A stretch of DNA of 64,000 nt, taken from NCBI RefSeq assembly GCF_024029775.1, contig NZ_CP097122.1, positions 124,001 to 188,000 on the forward strand, in the 5' to 3' direction. This DNA is from Fructobacillus americanaquae (GTDB taxonomy: Bacteria > Bacillota > Bacilli > Lactobacillales > Lactobacillaceae). Both the position numbers and the translations under genes were made by a program. The notes beneath the pieces are model-generated. The model was not told the DNA's origin. It did not search any database and saw nothing but the letters and a program-made list of their open reading frames with translations. Shown here piece after piece: positions 24,401 through 31,670 of the stretch (its first letter is position 1; each line of letters opens with the position of its first letter).

Positions 24401-26931
24401 AACAAAGGTACACTACTAAAATCACTTTGACTATCAAAAATTTGTTGTACTTTTTTTCCTGAATCTGAAGCTTCTCTAAAATCAGTCGCAGTTGCTGAAC
24501 TGTCAATTAACTTCAATAACGAATCTAAAGCTGTTGTAATGTAATCAGTTCTCTGTTTTTTCTGTTCAACGGTTAAATTGATATTACTATTAATATTATT
24601 AATTGCAACTTGAGACTTTTGTTTTAAATATTGCCGAAATCCTGATTTTTGAGCATGCAAATTTTTAACAAATCCTATAGAAAACGAAAGATTCATAGCA
24701 ACATTATCAGCCGTCGTTTGATTTGACAACGCTTTATTTTGATTAGCTACAACCAAATCAATAGCATGTTTTTGAATATCTTTCTCAGTCGAAGACAACG
24801 TGTCATCATTATCAACATCTGTCTTGGCGTCATTAGCGGCTTGAGCAATAAGTGCTTGAGCATCAGCAATCCTAGTAGCCACTGGAGTGGCTGTTGCTAA
24901 ATTACTATTAATATTATAAGAAGATATAAAATTATTATCAGAAGTTGCAGCATTAATCAAATCAGCACTATTTGCAGCATTAACCATGTTACTTAGCAAA
25001 TTTAACGATGTATTCAAGGCGCCTATGCGAGTCTTCTTTTCATTTGTCGTTAAATTAATACTAGCATTAATATTACCAATGGCCTGGTTTATTATCGCTC
25101 TCCAGTGGTTAATTGTATTGGCCTGCTGTTGACTTATTGGTAGGACATTTTGGAAGTTAATACTATTACTAATGGTACTTGCTAGATTGGCATTATTTTG
25201 GCTAGCAAGAATATTTACTTGAGACTGATCCTGATCGATATGATCTTTTGTCTGACGCTGCTGATCTATAATAGACGTAATTCGGTTCTGTTGATCAGTA
25301 GCAGTCAAAGCCAAATTTGCTTTAATCAATGTCAACGCTGTGTTCACTCTTTGATCCACAGCATCTCGAGCTACCTTTTTTTGAGCATATAATCCTTTCA
25401 AAGTATCTATTGCCGCCATTCTGGCATCAGCAGCAACCTGAGCATTTTGAGCATTATTTAGGCTAGATTCGGCCATGCTGGCAAGATTATCAATAGCAAC
25501 CTTCTGTGATTGTTTTTCAGACGCTGTCAGATTATCATCAGCATCCACTTGTCTCCTGGCGTTGATTCGCTCTGTCTCAACATCACTAACTGCACTAAAC
25601 TTTTGTTCCTCCAAACTAGGAAAAGTCGTAAAATCAAGTGCTTTCACAATTGTTGACGGTAAAGTTGTTTGATTAACAACATTATTTATCCCATCAGCAT
25701 TAATAGCTCCATTAACATTTTCTTGCAATTTAGTAAAGCTATCATTAATCAATTTTAGTCGACGCTGTTTTTCAGCACTAGTGAGTTGACTACTGTTTTG
25801 AATCGCTTGAATAGCGGAGCTCACACTACTTTGAAAATTATTAATCGCGTTATTTTGCTGGGTAGTTAATGGTATACCTGTTTGATATTGACTATTTAAC
25901 TGTCCTGTATAATACTTTTCAGAAGCGGAAACAGCACTAGCATTATCTTTTGAATTCAAATCGCTAAGAGCTGTCTGAAGAGTATTATTAACATTATTAA
26001 CCTGGTTTTCTTGCTGAACCGAGGTTAAACTAGAATCATTTTGGATTTGGGCAATTAAACTTGAAGCCAAACTTGTCAAATTGCTAGTCGAAGTGTTCTT
26101 CTGAGCTTGGGAATCAGATTTTGACAGTTCAGCCTGGGAAATTTCAAATTGCAGAACGCTTTGGGTCCGGAATTGAACTAACTCTGGTGTATAAAAAACA
26201 TAATAACCAGAGCCGCCTACCCGCTTACTATTATCAGATGTATAACGAAGTTGCAACATCATATTGTCGCCATTTTGTCCCACAGGAATTACATTATTAT
26301 TAATGCTAATTGGCTTAGTAGTTTGATCTTTTCCCGGACGCAAATCTTTAGCAACTAGAACGCCTTTTTTTTGAACTTCACCTATTTGATCATAATAATA
26401 ATCATAATAGTCAGCAGCCCCCATAATTTTTAACTGTGTTGGGGTTAAAGAAGGATTTAATTGAAAAGTTTGCTGCTGCCTATATTGATCTTTGGTTATA
26501 GCATAAATCTCTACAGAATTTCGAGCTCCATGAGTTGTCACTGTAAAGGTTGTGACTCCAGGAACATAAGCAGCAATATAATGATCATTATATTTACGGA
26601 TATAAGCATTATTAACCTGAAAATCAATATTTTCATTTGGATCCTTAATGTCTTGGGCCACTCCCGTTACTAACGGCAAATTTGCGTATTGACCGATAAC
26701 AGCATCTTCCGGAGTAGCAAAATTAGTTATACTTTGTAACATAGACTCAGTAATAGAAGTCGTGCCTGATAAGAAATCTGCCGAAGCTTTGAAAGATCCC
26801 AAATTTAGAAAAGATGTAGACGATTGTGACAACCCGGACACACCAGCAACACTGAAAGCAGCAATAGCGGCAAAAATCCACTGCCTACCAGCTTTATACA
26901 TTTTGTAATGTTCCTTTTTTGTTACATTCAT
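12493..26931 (-). CDS. Giant LPxTG-anchored surface protein with about 50 three-helix repeats
   Basis: This is a single open frame of about 4,812 residues. The start is placed at ATG 26931 (GAGG seven bases upstream); an ATG at 26937 touches that site. A KxYKxGKxW signal (EHYKMYKAGRQWIFAAIAAF) with hydrophobic core leads to cleavage near ASAD. Residues about 55-265 form a beta-rich, Tyr-rich domain. From about 270 to 4,690 there are units of about 85-87 residues with the pattern TDFS-x-V-x-SLSDQK, I-x-x-N-x-x-LT-x-x-EK-x-RI, and NSDxV, similar to DUF1542/GA-like three-helix modules. Units are diverged. It ends LPETGR, a hydrophobic helix and RRVIK, so sortase should attach it to the wall. Likely role: a very long stalk-like adhesin. 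The repeat count is an estimate. Confidence 0.92.
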   Translation of the reverse strand: MNVTKKEHYKMYKAGRQWIFAAIAAFSVAGVSGLSQSSTSFLNLGSFKASADFLSGTTSITESMLQSITNFATPEDAVIGQYANLPLVTGVAQDIKDPNENIDFQVNNAYIRKYNDHYIAAYVPGVTTFTVTTHGARNSVEIYAITKDQYRQQQTFQLNPSLTPTQLKIMGAADYYDYYYDQIGEVQKKGVLVAKDLRPGKDQTTKPISINNNVIPVGQNGDNMMLQLRYTSDNSKRVGGSGYYVFYTPELVQFRTQSVLQFEISQAELSKSDSQAQKNTSTSNLTSLASSLIAQIQNDSSLTSVQQENQVNNVNNTLQTALSDLNSKDNASAVSASEKYYTGQLNSQYQTGIPLTTQQNNAINNFQSSVSSAIQAIQNSSQLTSAEKQRRLKLINDSFTKLQENVNGAINADGINNVVNQTTLPSTIVKALDFTTFPSLEEQKFSAVSDVETERINARRQVDADDNLTASEKQSQKVAIDNLASMAESSLNNAQNAQVAADARMAAIDTLKGLYAQKKVARDAVDQRVNTALTLIKANLALTATDQQNRITSIIDQQRQTKDHIDQDQSQVNILASQNNANLASTISNSINFQNVLPISQQQANTINHWRAIINQAIGNINASINLTTNEKKTRIGALNTSLNLLSNMVNAANSADLINAATSDNNFISSYNINSNLATATPVATRIADAQALIAQAANDAKTDVDNDDTLSSTEKDIQKHAIDLVVANQNKALSNQTTADNVAMNLSFSIGFVKNLHAQKSGFRQYLKQKSQVAINNINSNINLTVEQKKQRTDYITTALDSLLKLIDSSATATDFREASDSGKKVQQIFDSQSDFSSVPLLADQQKEVQDSFGKEVNDAISAIQSNHDLTTSQKTERIQLITVAQESFDQAIQAATNADDLQKVKANDQLTRAINKALLSDDVIPLTSQKEDAKQDYDKAAQAAIQSIEENNDLTSDQKSSFVSAIQSAEQKAKQAVDQADNADGVNQERASQDFNDAVKNGINPTNIQPLATQKDRAKTKVANQVADVIKVINSNNDLTDDQKKSRIIILNQVLDKVQGAIDQSRNADSVNQNKNSSDFDAALIKSQDFSKVSSLSIQQQNALSNLSRNQALAKEAIDADDSLTDVEKTDQRNAIDEAVQRAKVHINDSKKAQDLEDWQNVDLNEISNLHDQMAMSRQQLHQKAEQAIGEIKANTSLKYSEQQDRVNEILSVLKVALSNVDQANTVANAQANETSDSLNQVIRKQTDFHDVVPLDQQKVIAVNNLDTIVKTAVNQVMSNKALLSTEKTKRVTAINASYNQVKDVINSAINRDQVDTAVISPSLTATISTATNFDEILNLDQQKKKASDNLSQMIQPILDWIKNNVNLNRSQKEQRITNIQNALQRVQGNIDDAVDSDGITNASQDQILQDVVAAGKSESGIIPLSDQKVQAYSIIDSTQNQAKSQDISTDKELSDDEKMTQNEAIDRASQMARDQIKLANDAQGVIDAQNEGVSILNKMHEAKSTARQALIQETEIGIQDIQNNVDLTHDQKVSRIKIITDQLAVSTNLIDQASSLDAVLEAQNNQNVHDVIASQTNFAGVVPLAGQQAAVMNIFNDRVTKALNLISSATNLRQNQKDERAAKITAAYNAAQLTISSTENSDDLAQAVHSVSLNQVINDQTDLSQILSLADQINIAVSNLNSLTDKAINQIRTNQLLTTFEQDERINKIAIARDRAIANISQAVNSDGVDSVANDQILSKAIQDGESIQGVPSLVDQQKSAIKIIQSAQKSAKDQDIASDYTLDTVSQLDQGQAVDSISSSAENQVSQAQSAQAILDAQNNGVITLQNIHSQKFTARQSTADAANQAENQINNNVNLNRQEKASRIDMINQALGRLNTRIDKETDVAAIIVAPSDSDYQKALNQATDFQGVVTLADQQRSATIELNKKVSDAVKIINDNVDLSQNDKTNRIAQIVAAYTQVKNLVNAATNSDSIINAQSTSNLLEVINTVTSFDGVIPLAGQKTQAQNSLSKLAKETIANILKNVNLTQLDQNIRMARVVAALDRADTNIDQAINSDGVSSAQADKTFSNILATAQGNDGVQSLSDRQIKAVQQINDLVNSLFQQDIEPNADLDTTSKQDQKTALQNIAKVFTDQITNDSTAQMVVNDLSAALNKISQVNNQKKVIREAIYQKSQSAIQTIQNNVDLSGVEQAVRIGSIQMALMKANAVIDQATDLTTIKSVVADNADFLTNLNAQTNFQSIKSLSTQKEDAKKSFKQDVDQAIGQILGNTDLTKDAQQSRVTVLSQALSQLDALIDQSTNSDAVKIASQSKVYYDSYKQATDFSQVVPLAKQKIDGQRTIDGQVVSALGMIEDNHDLSRSEKDNRKNKIIAAQQAVDQQIQLALNSDAVVAVINDSTLIQTIEDNTNFKTVTPLDQQKVAAENKLSQWVKNAISQIEGYVSLSSKEQQTRINDMTLSLEQVKQRIENATDSDAVARAEEDNGLVRAVTRGLSQDGITSLADQKSQYVTIINDKIHAAIDKVDNNLDLTNDEKLARFNQLTSAQNTALAAINSANNNDDLTTVLSSQDLQTALTMATNPAILSVEQRKLVAAKAIEKAQEVAQAAVDNDETLSESSKNQQKQSVVEATVTAQTAVQAAQNAQEVVDTENREIAILAGLSSTKQNARQSLTNLAQIANQTIKTNSDLSSNEQNNRMNAINEALARALEQVDQAIDLDQVAHVQENDKLSAVISHQTDFTGVKSLSDQQNDATKDLNQQVTDALTKINENINLSQTQKNNRIDSITKVYGQIKSAIIQATNSDQVNDALLSMGFQKVLSIAIDFSGVQNLSDQINEAQNDLDQQVQTVIDWVDQNVNFTQGDKIGRINHLLVALDRAKVNITQATNSDGVLAAKNDVALQTTINAAYSLADVTLLPERITEAVVAVGQFVNQAQQLVQHDETLNKVSQNLQEQALIQASNQFVNNLKNAKQAQTVVDQLKIAQITFNTLGQQKKNSRDTLDRQAQKAISIIKGNVDLTEQEQSDRVDEINQILQIVQQNVDSSTTLDDANKRANSDELTMEINKALDFSSVVSLSQQKELVSKQLNQVVTEAIGDINREPSLSQVQKNERVETITQVYNNARLAVSKAANSDAITAAKDDPTLLNIINKEKDLTNILTLEQQRIKANASLQAVAQVAVDQINSNVDMTQSEKDIRIGKINTALDRAVANVNLANSSDDISAAVQEQSLTNAITSGTNGQGITTLADRKNQAIQAIQVNQSSAKNNSIATDQALSETNKADQNNAVDSFSKASIDLINNAHDAQEVLQIQQNAINTLTNLHVVKGIARRVLNLQADQVIEKIRQNIDLNQNEKADRLQAFNQALDQTIKSVDQAVTLGDVQSAQDSLIFNQALKVASDFKQVTDLAHQKEAVIHDFKEMVLAATKVILSNVNLTKEQKNQRNQVIQTSLDELVQKLQGAQDSDALKTIKENQTLTSLIQLEQNFDGIQSLIIQKKMAVDSVNQLVKVAVNKIQNNVDLKQREKDARIGFIINAKKQAEDLIQSAMNSDQVQQGVNDISLPEVIKEETNFDQVTSLSVQEQAYIQQLSNLVQVAVNTIEDNHDLQSSEKNSRIKLVQEAKNKAHSQIQTAANSDDLDDIFDQAKSQMAVDLKSSTDFSNVLSLADQKVKLNQDIQNLVNEASQNLSHAVVLTQADQAARLSVIQEQADKLKAKVLASQDSESAHQEADINALKKTITSETDITSIPTLDEQKKDYLDQIYKVTDSARKVIIGYVNIGGVEKDERLTTLQKVVDRVTSQISTTSNRDDLLLIGSNSKQAVLNAVLVSTDISKVKTLSEQRTLVQQKFTDQVQIAIDKIVSYEALKKEDQNQRIDDLRNLQNQINQELSNATDSDGLQKTRIAEDARMKVVLDRVLSLNGILSLDQQKKDAKDEFNIRSQDAIKIIQNNVDLEQASRDSRIQMIIQAQKNLDSLITTAKNSDQVSQATSNPILMKAIGMGTDFTGVKALADQKLISSQAIDQQVTSALQMIDQEDKLTQADKTQREQAILLAQKAFHQRLSAAKDSDSVIAVTANPALEQILSLQTDFSGIPSLTDQQDQVKNSLAEIVKKASQDIQNNSALTTNDQQNRINKINQALLNAQQSVIQSSNSDQVNAVSHSTEFDAVIQSQTDFSKVPSLSDQKQTAISALSEQVEAAKEQIDRNPDLTEKQRDERCQAIDVTLKSAVNVIKKVNNSDDLNDQLAVVTPKVVSEISSQTDFSQITAYQIVQSGYQAELSRLVDQAIAQVENNVNLRSDEKNRRIRLIRQAQGQYDQSLSDAKNREDLNHAVETSQFQTIVNEMTDFSGIISLDQQKQVVQASFAQQVNEAIRKVEANVNLSRFEKSERVNILKNALITAESRVNWVKNSDSLSSVTTNFTLSYEIDRQTDFSNVVPLSQQKEIIKHILGDFAKKAIKLLKKSVDLRQNQKESRIQLIIQNQKRVDQGIDQALNSDGVTDVQNALILLEGIRDATNFQDVLALSDQKNEAEQLIFERSNQVIADIQSDSSLTDAEKEQQVNSVSQAVAKTADQIAYCKNADELSDIQEMPTLKTDILQGHRSAILSLSDRIKSAKNLLLDLVQSQTLVINNDSTLNQGEKDRQVEELNFLLKYELQKVSDLNLAQDVVNFVQSAQIKVNNVHQIGRSLNDQQHQSWHWILDKESLLRREIQADVNLTEQDKQSILTRMDRWLQAQHALIKESKSADEIIRQQQNIVQTMQTLYQDSRVWHSWLSRQRFLVLPETGRTNNSSFELPLLLSSIIFWFELMNEKRRVIK

Positions 26932-26984
26932 TTTCATACCTCAGCCTTCAAAAACCAATCAATTTAATTTCTCTAATAGTAATT

Positions 26985-27013
26985 ATTGTAACATCTAGAT
27001 AGCAAACGGTAAA
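26985..27013 (-). promoter_or_regulatory. Predicted promoter of the 4.8-kresidue giant gene
   Basis: Minus-strand TTTACC (27008-27013) and TGTTACAAT with -10 TACAAT (26985-26990) are spaced by 17 bases; the TG makes it an extended -10. It lies about 50 bases before the start codon. Confidence 0.55.
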
Positions 27014-27951
27014 CAAATGTTGGTAAGTCATCATAATATAAAAAACGAAAATTTTATGTTAAGATCTAAACATTTTCTAATGTTAGCTTAGATTAAAAAT
27101 CTTACTATTATGTTTACAATCATATCCGTTAGAAAACGCATAATTTAAAATACACAATATAGAAAAGTATTTGGATGTTCTATTTCGAGAAATCACTGTA
27201 GACAAAAAAATGTCACACCTTCTGTAACTAATTCACTATGAAAGTCCCTATTTCAAAAGGAAATTGTGTAATCGATCCTTACTTACAGATGAACAAATAA
27301 AGAAATTCAAAAATTATTTGTCCCCTATTTGCTTCCCCAAACCGACTAACCCTTATCGCACCAGTTCTAAAGAACTTCTATATAATCAGCTTTGTCGTAG
27401 ACATTACCTGTCTCAAACTGACAAATATTTTTCATTAAAATGTATATCCATATCGTAAAATGACTATATCCTATTTCACAATATTAGTTAAATGACTAAT
27501 AATCGTTTAACTATCTTTGATTAGCAAGAGAAATTTTTCTTTCAAATTATAACAAGTTACGACGTATCCTATTATTTTATTAGACTAAAAAATCGTCTTT
27601 TTTTTAGTAAGTAACTCTTTTAATTAAAAAACGTCTGATAATTTATCAATATCCATCTAAGATTATTAACTCAGTTACATAGATTATGAAAAAAATTTTT
27701 CAAGATAACAAAAAAAGAAATAACATATACTTTTCCCTTTCCTCGTAAAATAAAAAATTAGTGATAAATTCTCAATCGAAAATTCTAATATTTATTTTTT
27801 TAAAAATAAATAAACAAAAATATTAATATTATCTACCATTCGAACCAATAAAAACAATAAAATTCCCAATCGTCAGTCACATAAAACAAATTGTTGAAAA
27901 ATCATGAAAAGTCTTATCAGAATATATCTATATTAACTTTTAATTTTCCAA
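27014..27951. other. Long AT-rich intergenic region
   Basis: About 940 bases between two surface-protein genes without a convincing gene. A plus-strand ORF at 27264-27458 lacks a ribosome binding site and family signs. The stretch is rich in A/T runs and short inverted repeats. It may hold upstream regulatory sites or the remains of a lost gene, but I can identify none. Confidence 0.5.
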
Positions 27952-27980
27952 CAAAAAAAGACCGAAAAAAATCGATCTTA
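27952..27980 (-). terminator. Terminator of the Ig-like adhesin gene
   Basis: On the minus strand the 8-bp stem AAGATCGA/TCGGTCTT is followed by a run of seven T. Confidence 0.75.
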
Positions 27981-28018
27981 AATAGTATCACATTCTTAAT
28001 CTAAACCAATGATCCTAG

Positions 28019-30658
28019 CTAATTTAACCTATCTCGCATTGATTTTTTGAAACCTAAAAGTCGCAAAAACAGTAGAGCACTAAAACCAATGACTATCAAC
28101 ACAGTAGTAATGAGTGTATTAGATTTTGTTAACCTTCCTGTAAATGGTAAGGCGTTTGACTTATTCTGTCTTTCATGACTAATTGGATCTTGCTGTGACA
28201 TGCCGGCAAAACTAACTGCATTCCATCCGTCACTTTCTAACCCAGATTTATCTGATTTAAACTCCACCGAATTAGTACTTTTTCCTACTTCGGATTGAGC
28301 AATTGGAGACACCAGTATAGTTGCACTCTTTATCAAAACATTGCCACTACCATCTGTGTAGATATACGTAACCGGGTACATACCCGCTTTGGTCAAATCC
28401 ACCGAACCATCCGTACGAACCTCGGTAATATTAATTGAGTGACCGTATTCATCAGTGGCTGAAACGAAGTTGTCTTGCGCTGACCATTTGCCAGCTTTAT
28501 TAGCTAACACTGTACTGTCAGTAACAACTAGTGATGCTTTTGATTCAATCACATGAACTTGCAATGGTACCGTTATATAAGTACTACTCAGTTCATCCCA
28601 AAACTCAACTGTTACCGAATAAATTCCAGGTGTTTTCGTATCAAGTTGTCCATAGTCCGTTATGGACACATTCTGCGGATTGATTGGCTGACCATACTCG
28701 TTTAACCCTTTTATGATAATATCATTCTTACTAAGTCGGCTTTTAGGTCCAGCAATCAGTGTCAAGTTATTGACTTGGATACTTGTCTGATCTTTGACTG
28801 TTATAGTTGCCATCTTTGTGAAAATATTTCCACTACCATCAGTATACGTGTAAGTAACTGGGTAAATGCCGGCTTTAGTCAAATTAACTGATCCACTCGT
28901 TTGCACTTCGGTAATGTCAATGGGACGCCCATATTCATCAGTCGCTGCAACAAAGTTGTCTACTGGACTCCAACTTTTACCAATACTTGCTAAGAAATCA
29001 CTATTCTTCACACTTAAACCAGCCAAAGAAGCCATGACATTAACTTGAGCTGGTTGAAGAACTGATCGACCAGTATCATCAATATATTGATAGATCAGAG
29101 TGTAAGTACCGGGAACCATAGTTTGCAAACTAGTTGGGTTCATTAAGGTTACTTTCTTTGGATCAACCTGACGTCCATCCTGATCTAAAATTGTTTCAAC
29201 AGCATCTGTTAGCTGCCATTTAGGCTTTGGACCGGCAATTAAGGAAGTTGATTTTGTAACTAACTGAGATTTATTTTTTAGCACTGTAATTAGTCGAGTA
29301 AATGTTTGACTAGATTGATTATCAGCCACTACCTGATACGTTATATTATACACTCCTGCCAATGGCGTTTGACCATTCTGAGGATAGCCATCGTAATCAA
29401 CTATTTGAATTTTATCAGTTAATGATTGTGTACCTAAAAAGGCATATACCTCTTCTAAAGGATTATAATTCTCATTATCATAAATAGTAGCATCATTTCC
29501 CCGAAAATATGGTAAATTAGAATCAGAACCTACTTCTTGAAACGTTACTAATTCAGTCGGATAAGTGAACCAAGATGTAGTATAGTTTGTTTTATTAGTT
29601 GCTGTAACTGAAGAAACCGGAACGTAGGATCTTAAAAATAATTGACCTAATCCTACTTCCTTAATATATTCAGTAGCATCAACTTGAATTTGATTGTTAG
29701 TAACCGTCCACTTTAACCTTGGATCATTAGTAATATTTGTATAAGTTTTAGAATCATTGTCGTAATAGTACAAAGCGTAGTGATTTAAATCAAAATCAAG
29801 CTCCGACTTAATACCTAAAATTGCTTGGATTGGCTGATTATAGGCCCATTTTGCAATGTACGGTTGATAGTTAACGGTATATGAAAAGTAATGATGATTA
29901 TCAGTAGAAATATTTCCAGGATTTGCTAACTTAGAATTATTAGTTCCGTCAATAACTGGTTGTTCATTAGGATAGTTGGAATCCATTAAGTTCGAATCTT
30001 TTGTCCCGGCTTGTCCCCATCCAGCAACTCCACTAGAAACAATTTTAGAAGAATTCGGCTTTACGTACAAGGTATCCTGATAAAAACTATCATGATAGCT
30101 ACCCGAATCTAAACTAAGCGAAAGGGCACCCTCAACCGGTGTAGGGTCTTCAGAATGATTAGCTCCATCCCAATTACTATCAGGACTAACCGCCGTCAAG
30201 TTTAAGACAAAATTGGATTGTCCTGGCGTTAGATCGTGATTCAGCGTTATTGTAGCAGTTCCATTACCATTATTGAGTAAAGTAAAATCATTTCCGTTTT
30301 GACTAATACTAGTAAAATTTAAAAACTTATCAAAAGTTACTGGTTCTTGAGGCTTTACACTTACTGTTATAGTTGTTCCCTTGGGAATTACCTCACCAAC
30401 AGCACTAGTATTTGTCAAACTAACGTGCAATATATATGAACTATCGACTTTTAAAGGATTGCTCTGCGAATTTTGAGACTGTCTATCTAATGAAGCCGTT
30501 GCCTTCATAAAAGAACTAGTATTGGTTACTGCTACATTGTCATTATGTGTCACATCTTCAGCCTGAACAGTATTAGCACCAAGTATTAGGCCAGTCCCCA
30601 AAATCAAAGCAGAGCTCAGCCAAATTTTTCCTGCATTATGTTTAGCATGTAATTTCAT
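28019..30658 (-). CDS. LPxTG-anchored adhesin with bacterial Ig-like repeats
   Basis: This 879-residue surface protein has a signal peptide with a degenerate KxYKxGKxW motif (KLHAKHNAGKIWLSSALILG, cleavage near VQAED). Residues about 40-420 form a beta-rich adhesive head. From about 420 to 790 come four or five units of about 75 residues, each with YPVTYTYTDGSGN-like strands and IDITEV/GHSINITEV segments, typical of cell-surface Ig-like (Big_3/DUF5011-type) domains. Two of these are near copies (NFVAATDEYGRPIDITEVQT and NFVSATDEYGHSINITEVRT). LPFTG at residue 837, a hydrophobic helix and the basic tail KKSMRDRLN complete a sortase anchor. AGGAT precedes the start, and an extended -10 promoter lies upstream. 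Confidence 0.88.
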   Translation of the reverse strand: MKLHAKHNAGKIWLSSALILGTGLILGANTVQAEDVTHNDNVAVTNTSSFMKATASLDRQSQNSQSNPLKVDSSYILHVSLTNTSAVGEVIPKGTTITVSVKPQEPVTFDKFLNFTSISQNGNDFTLLNNGNGTATITLNHDLTPGQSNFVLNLTAVSPDSNWDGANHSEDPTPVEGALSLSLDSGSYHDSFYQDTLYVKPNSSKIVSSGVAGWGQAGTKDSNLMDSNYPNEQPVIDGTNNSKLANPGNISTDNHHYFSYTVNYQPYIAKWAYNQPIQAILGIKSELDFDLNHYALYYYDNDSKTYTNITNDPRLKWTVTNNQIQVDATEYIKEVGLGQLFLRSYVPVSSVTATNKTNYTTSWFTYPTELVTFQEVGSDSNLPYFRGNDATIYDNENYNPLEEVYAFLGTQSLTDKIQIVDYDGYPQNGQTPLAGVYNITYQVVADNQSSQTFTRLITVLKNKSQLVTKSTSLIAGPKPKWQLTDAVETILDQDGRQVDPKKVTLMNPTSLQTMVPGTYTLIYQYIDDTGRSVLQPAQVNVMASLAGLSVKNSDFLASIGKSWSPVDNFVAATDEYGRPIDITEVQTSGSVNLTKAGIYPVTYTYTDGSGNIFTKMATITVKDQTSIQVNNLTLIAGPKSRLSKNDIIIKGLNEYGQPINPQNVSITDYGQLDTKTPGIYSVTVEFWDELSSTYITVPLQVHVIESKASLVVTDSTVLANKAGKWSAQDNFVSATDEYGHSINITEVRTDGSVDLTKAGMYPVTYIYTDGSGNVLIKSATILVSPIAQSEVGKSTNSVEFKSDKSGLESDGWNAVSFAGMSQQDPISHERQNKSNALPFTGRLTKSNTLITTVLIVIGFSALLFLRLLGFKKSMRDRLN

Positions 30659-30696
30659 AATATCCTAACCCCCAAAAAAACATCATATTCGAAACG

Positions 30697-30724
30697 ATTA
30701 TAACATATAATAACGAAACTGAAA
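30697..30724 (-). promoter_or_regulatory. Predicted promoter of the Ig-like adhesin gene
   Basis: Minus-strand TTTCAG (30719-30724) and TGTTATAAT with consensus -10 TATAAT (30697-30702) are spaced by 16 bases, about 40 bases before the start codon. Confidence 0.6.
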
Positions 30725-31137
30725 CAATATTATCTTTTGAAATAATCTTTATTATATTCTTTTATTATTCATAATCGTTTTTAATAAGCCACAGTTTCAT
30801 TATAATCCTGTTTTGATCTCGCAATCATTACATCTAAAAATTGTTAGAGCCTTCATTTTAACAACTGAAAAAGGGCTGTAAATTCAATGTTATTCCTTAA
30901 ACCAGCTAGCTTTTTCGTAGAACCTGATTCAATGAACTAACCATACAGGGCTAATTTTATTTTAATCTTTCGTCTCTCTTCCCATTTTTAATCTAACGTT
31001 CCAATAGTCAAGTTATATCAAACATTTTAAAAATAATTACATGAAAAGAGAGTTACAAAATTATTCAAAATTAAAAAATAGATTATTTATGTTAGTAACA
31101 GAATGACCTCAGTTCATCCTATCACTTTGAATACGCT
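30725..31137. other. Intergenic region between the Ig-like adhesin and the CPBP remnant
   Basis: No gene is supported here. The last 30 bases before 31138 still resemble the region around the stop codon of the intact CPBP paralog. The rest is AT-rich with no clear element. Confidence 0.5.
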
Positions 31138-31657
31138 TTACCAAGGCCGGCTCTTTTTTCGTGGCCAAAAGACATAAAGAATTAATCCAATTTTAAGATA
31201 ATTTAATGTCAACAAAGCAATAAATTCAAAACGGCCGTCTTGAATTTGAGACATATCATTAGCTGTTCGCATGTAATCAGTTGCAAAATGCAAAGCCATC
31301 GCATACCAAATGCTTCCAGTTTGCACGTATAAAGCACTGTATGCAAGACCACCCAAAAAAGATAAAACAGTTTGAACTAACACATACTGCAAAGAAGAAT
31401 GAGATAAATTAGGTGTTTTGAGGAAAGGTAAATCCATTGCAATAATCAATAACCAAAAAGCATAATCCCACAAAGTAAATGATCTGTTCATATAAAACAC
31501 TTGTTTGGTAATTAAACGATTTAAAAAAATTACCACAACCAGTTCACTAATTTTAAACAAAAAATGTTTAAAATTGAGTTAAATTAAAATGATAATCTAC
31601 AGTATTTAAAACTTGATAAACGCCTAATTGAGTGACTAATAATTCGAGTACTAAAAA
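31138..31657 (-). pseudogene. CPBP-family membrane protease remnant, catalytic core deleted
   Basis: It is a close paralog of the intact CPBP gene at 62891-63667. The match runs from FKISELVVVIFLNRLITKQV through WDYAFWLLIIAMDLPF and resumes at LSHSSLQYVLVQTVLSFLGG to the end. About 58 residues between KTP and NLSH are missing in frame, including the EExxxR and FxxxH motifs that form the active site. Further damage is visible: a stop and 2-base loss in the N-terminal part (near 31562-31582) and a 1-base loss near the C-terminus (PRKKSRPW then stop). The 5' end is cut about where the IS30 starts. The product cannot be a functional protease. Confidence 0.87.
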
Positions 31658-31670
31658 ATCATTTTTAAAA

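Noticed and set aside
27264-27458. Plus-strand ORF of 64 codons in the long intergenic region
   Set aside because: No ribosome binding site, no recognisable motif, AT-rich surroundings; best explained as chance.
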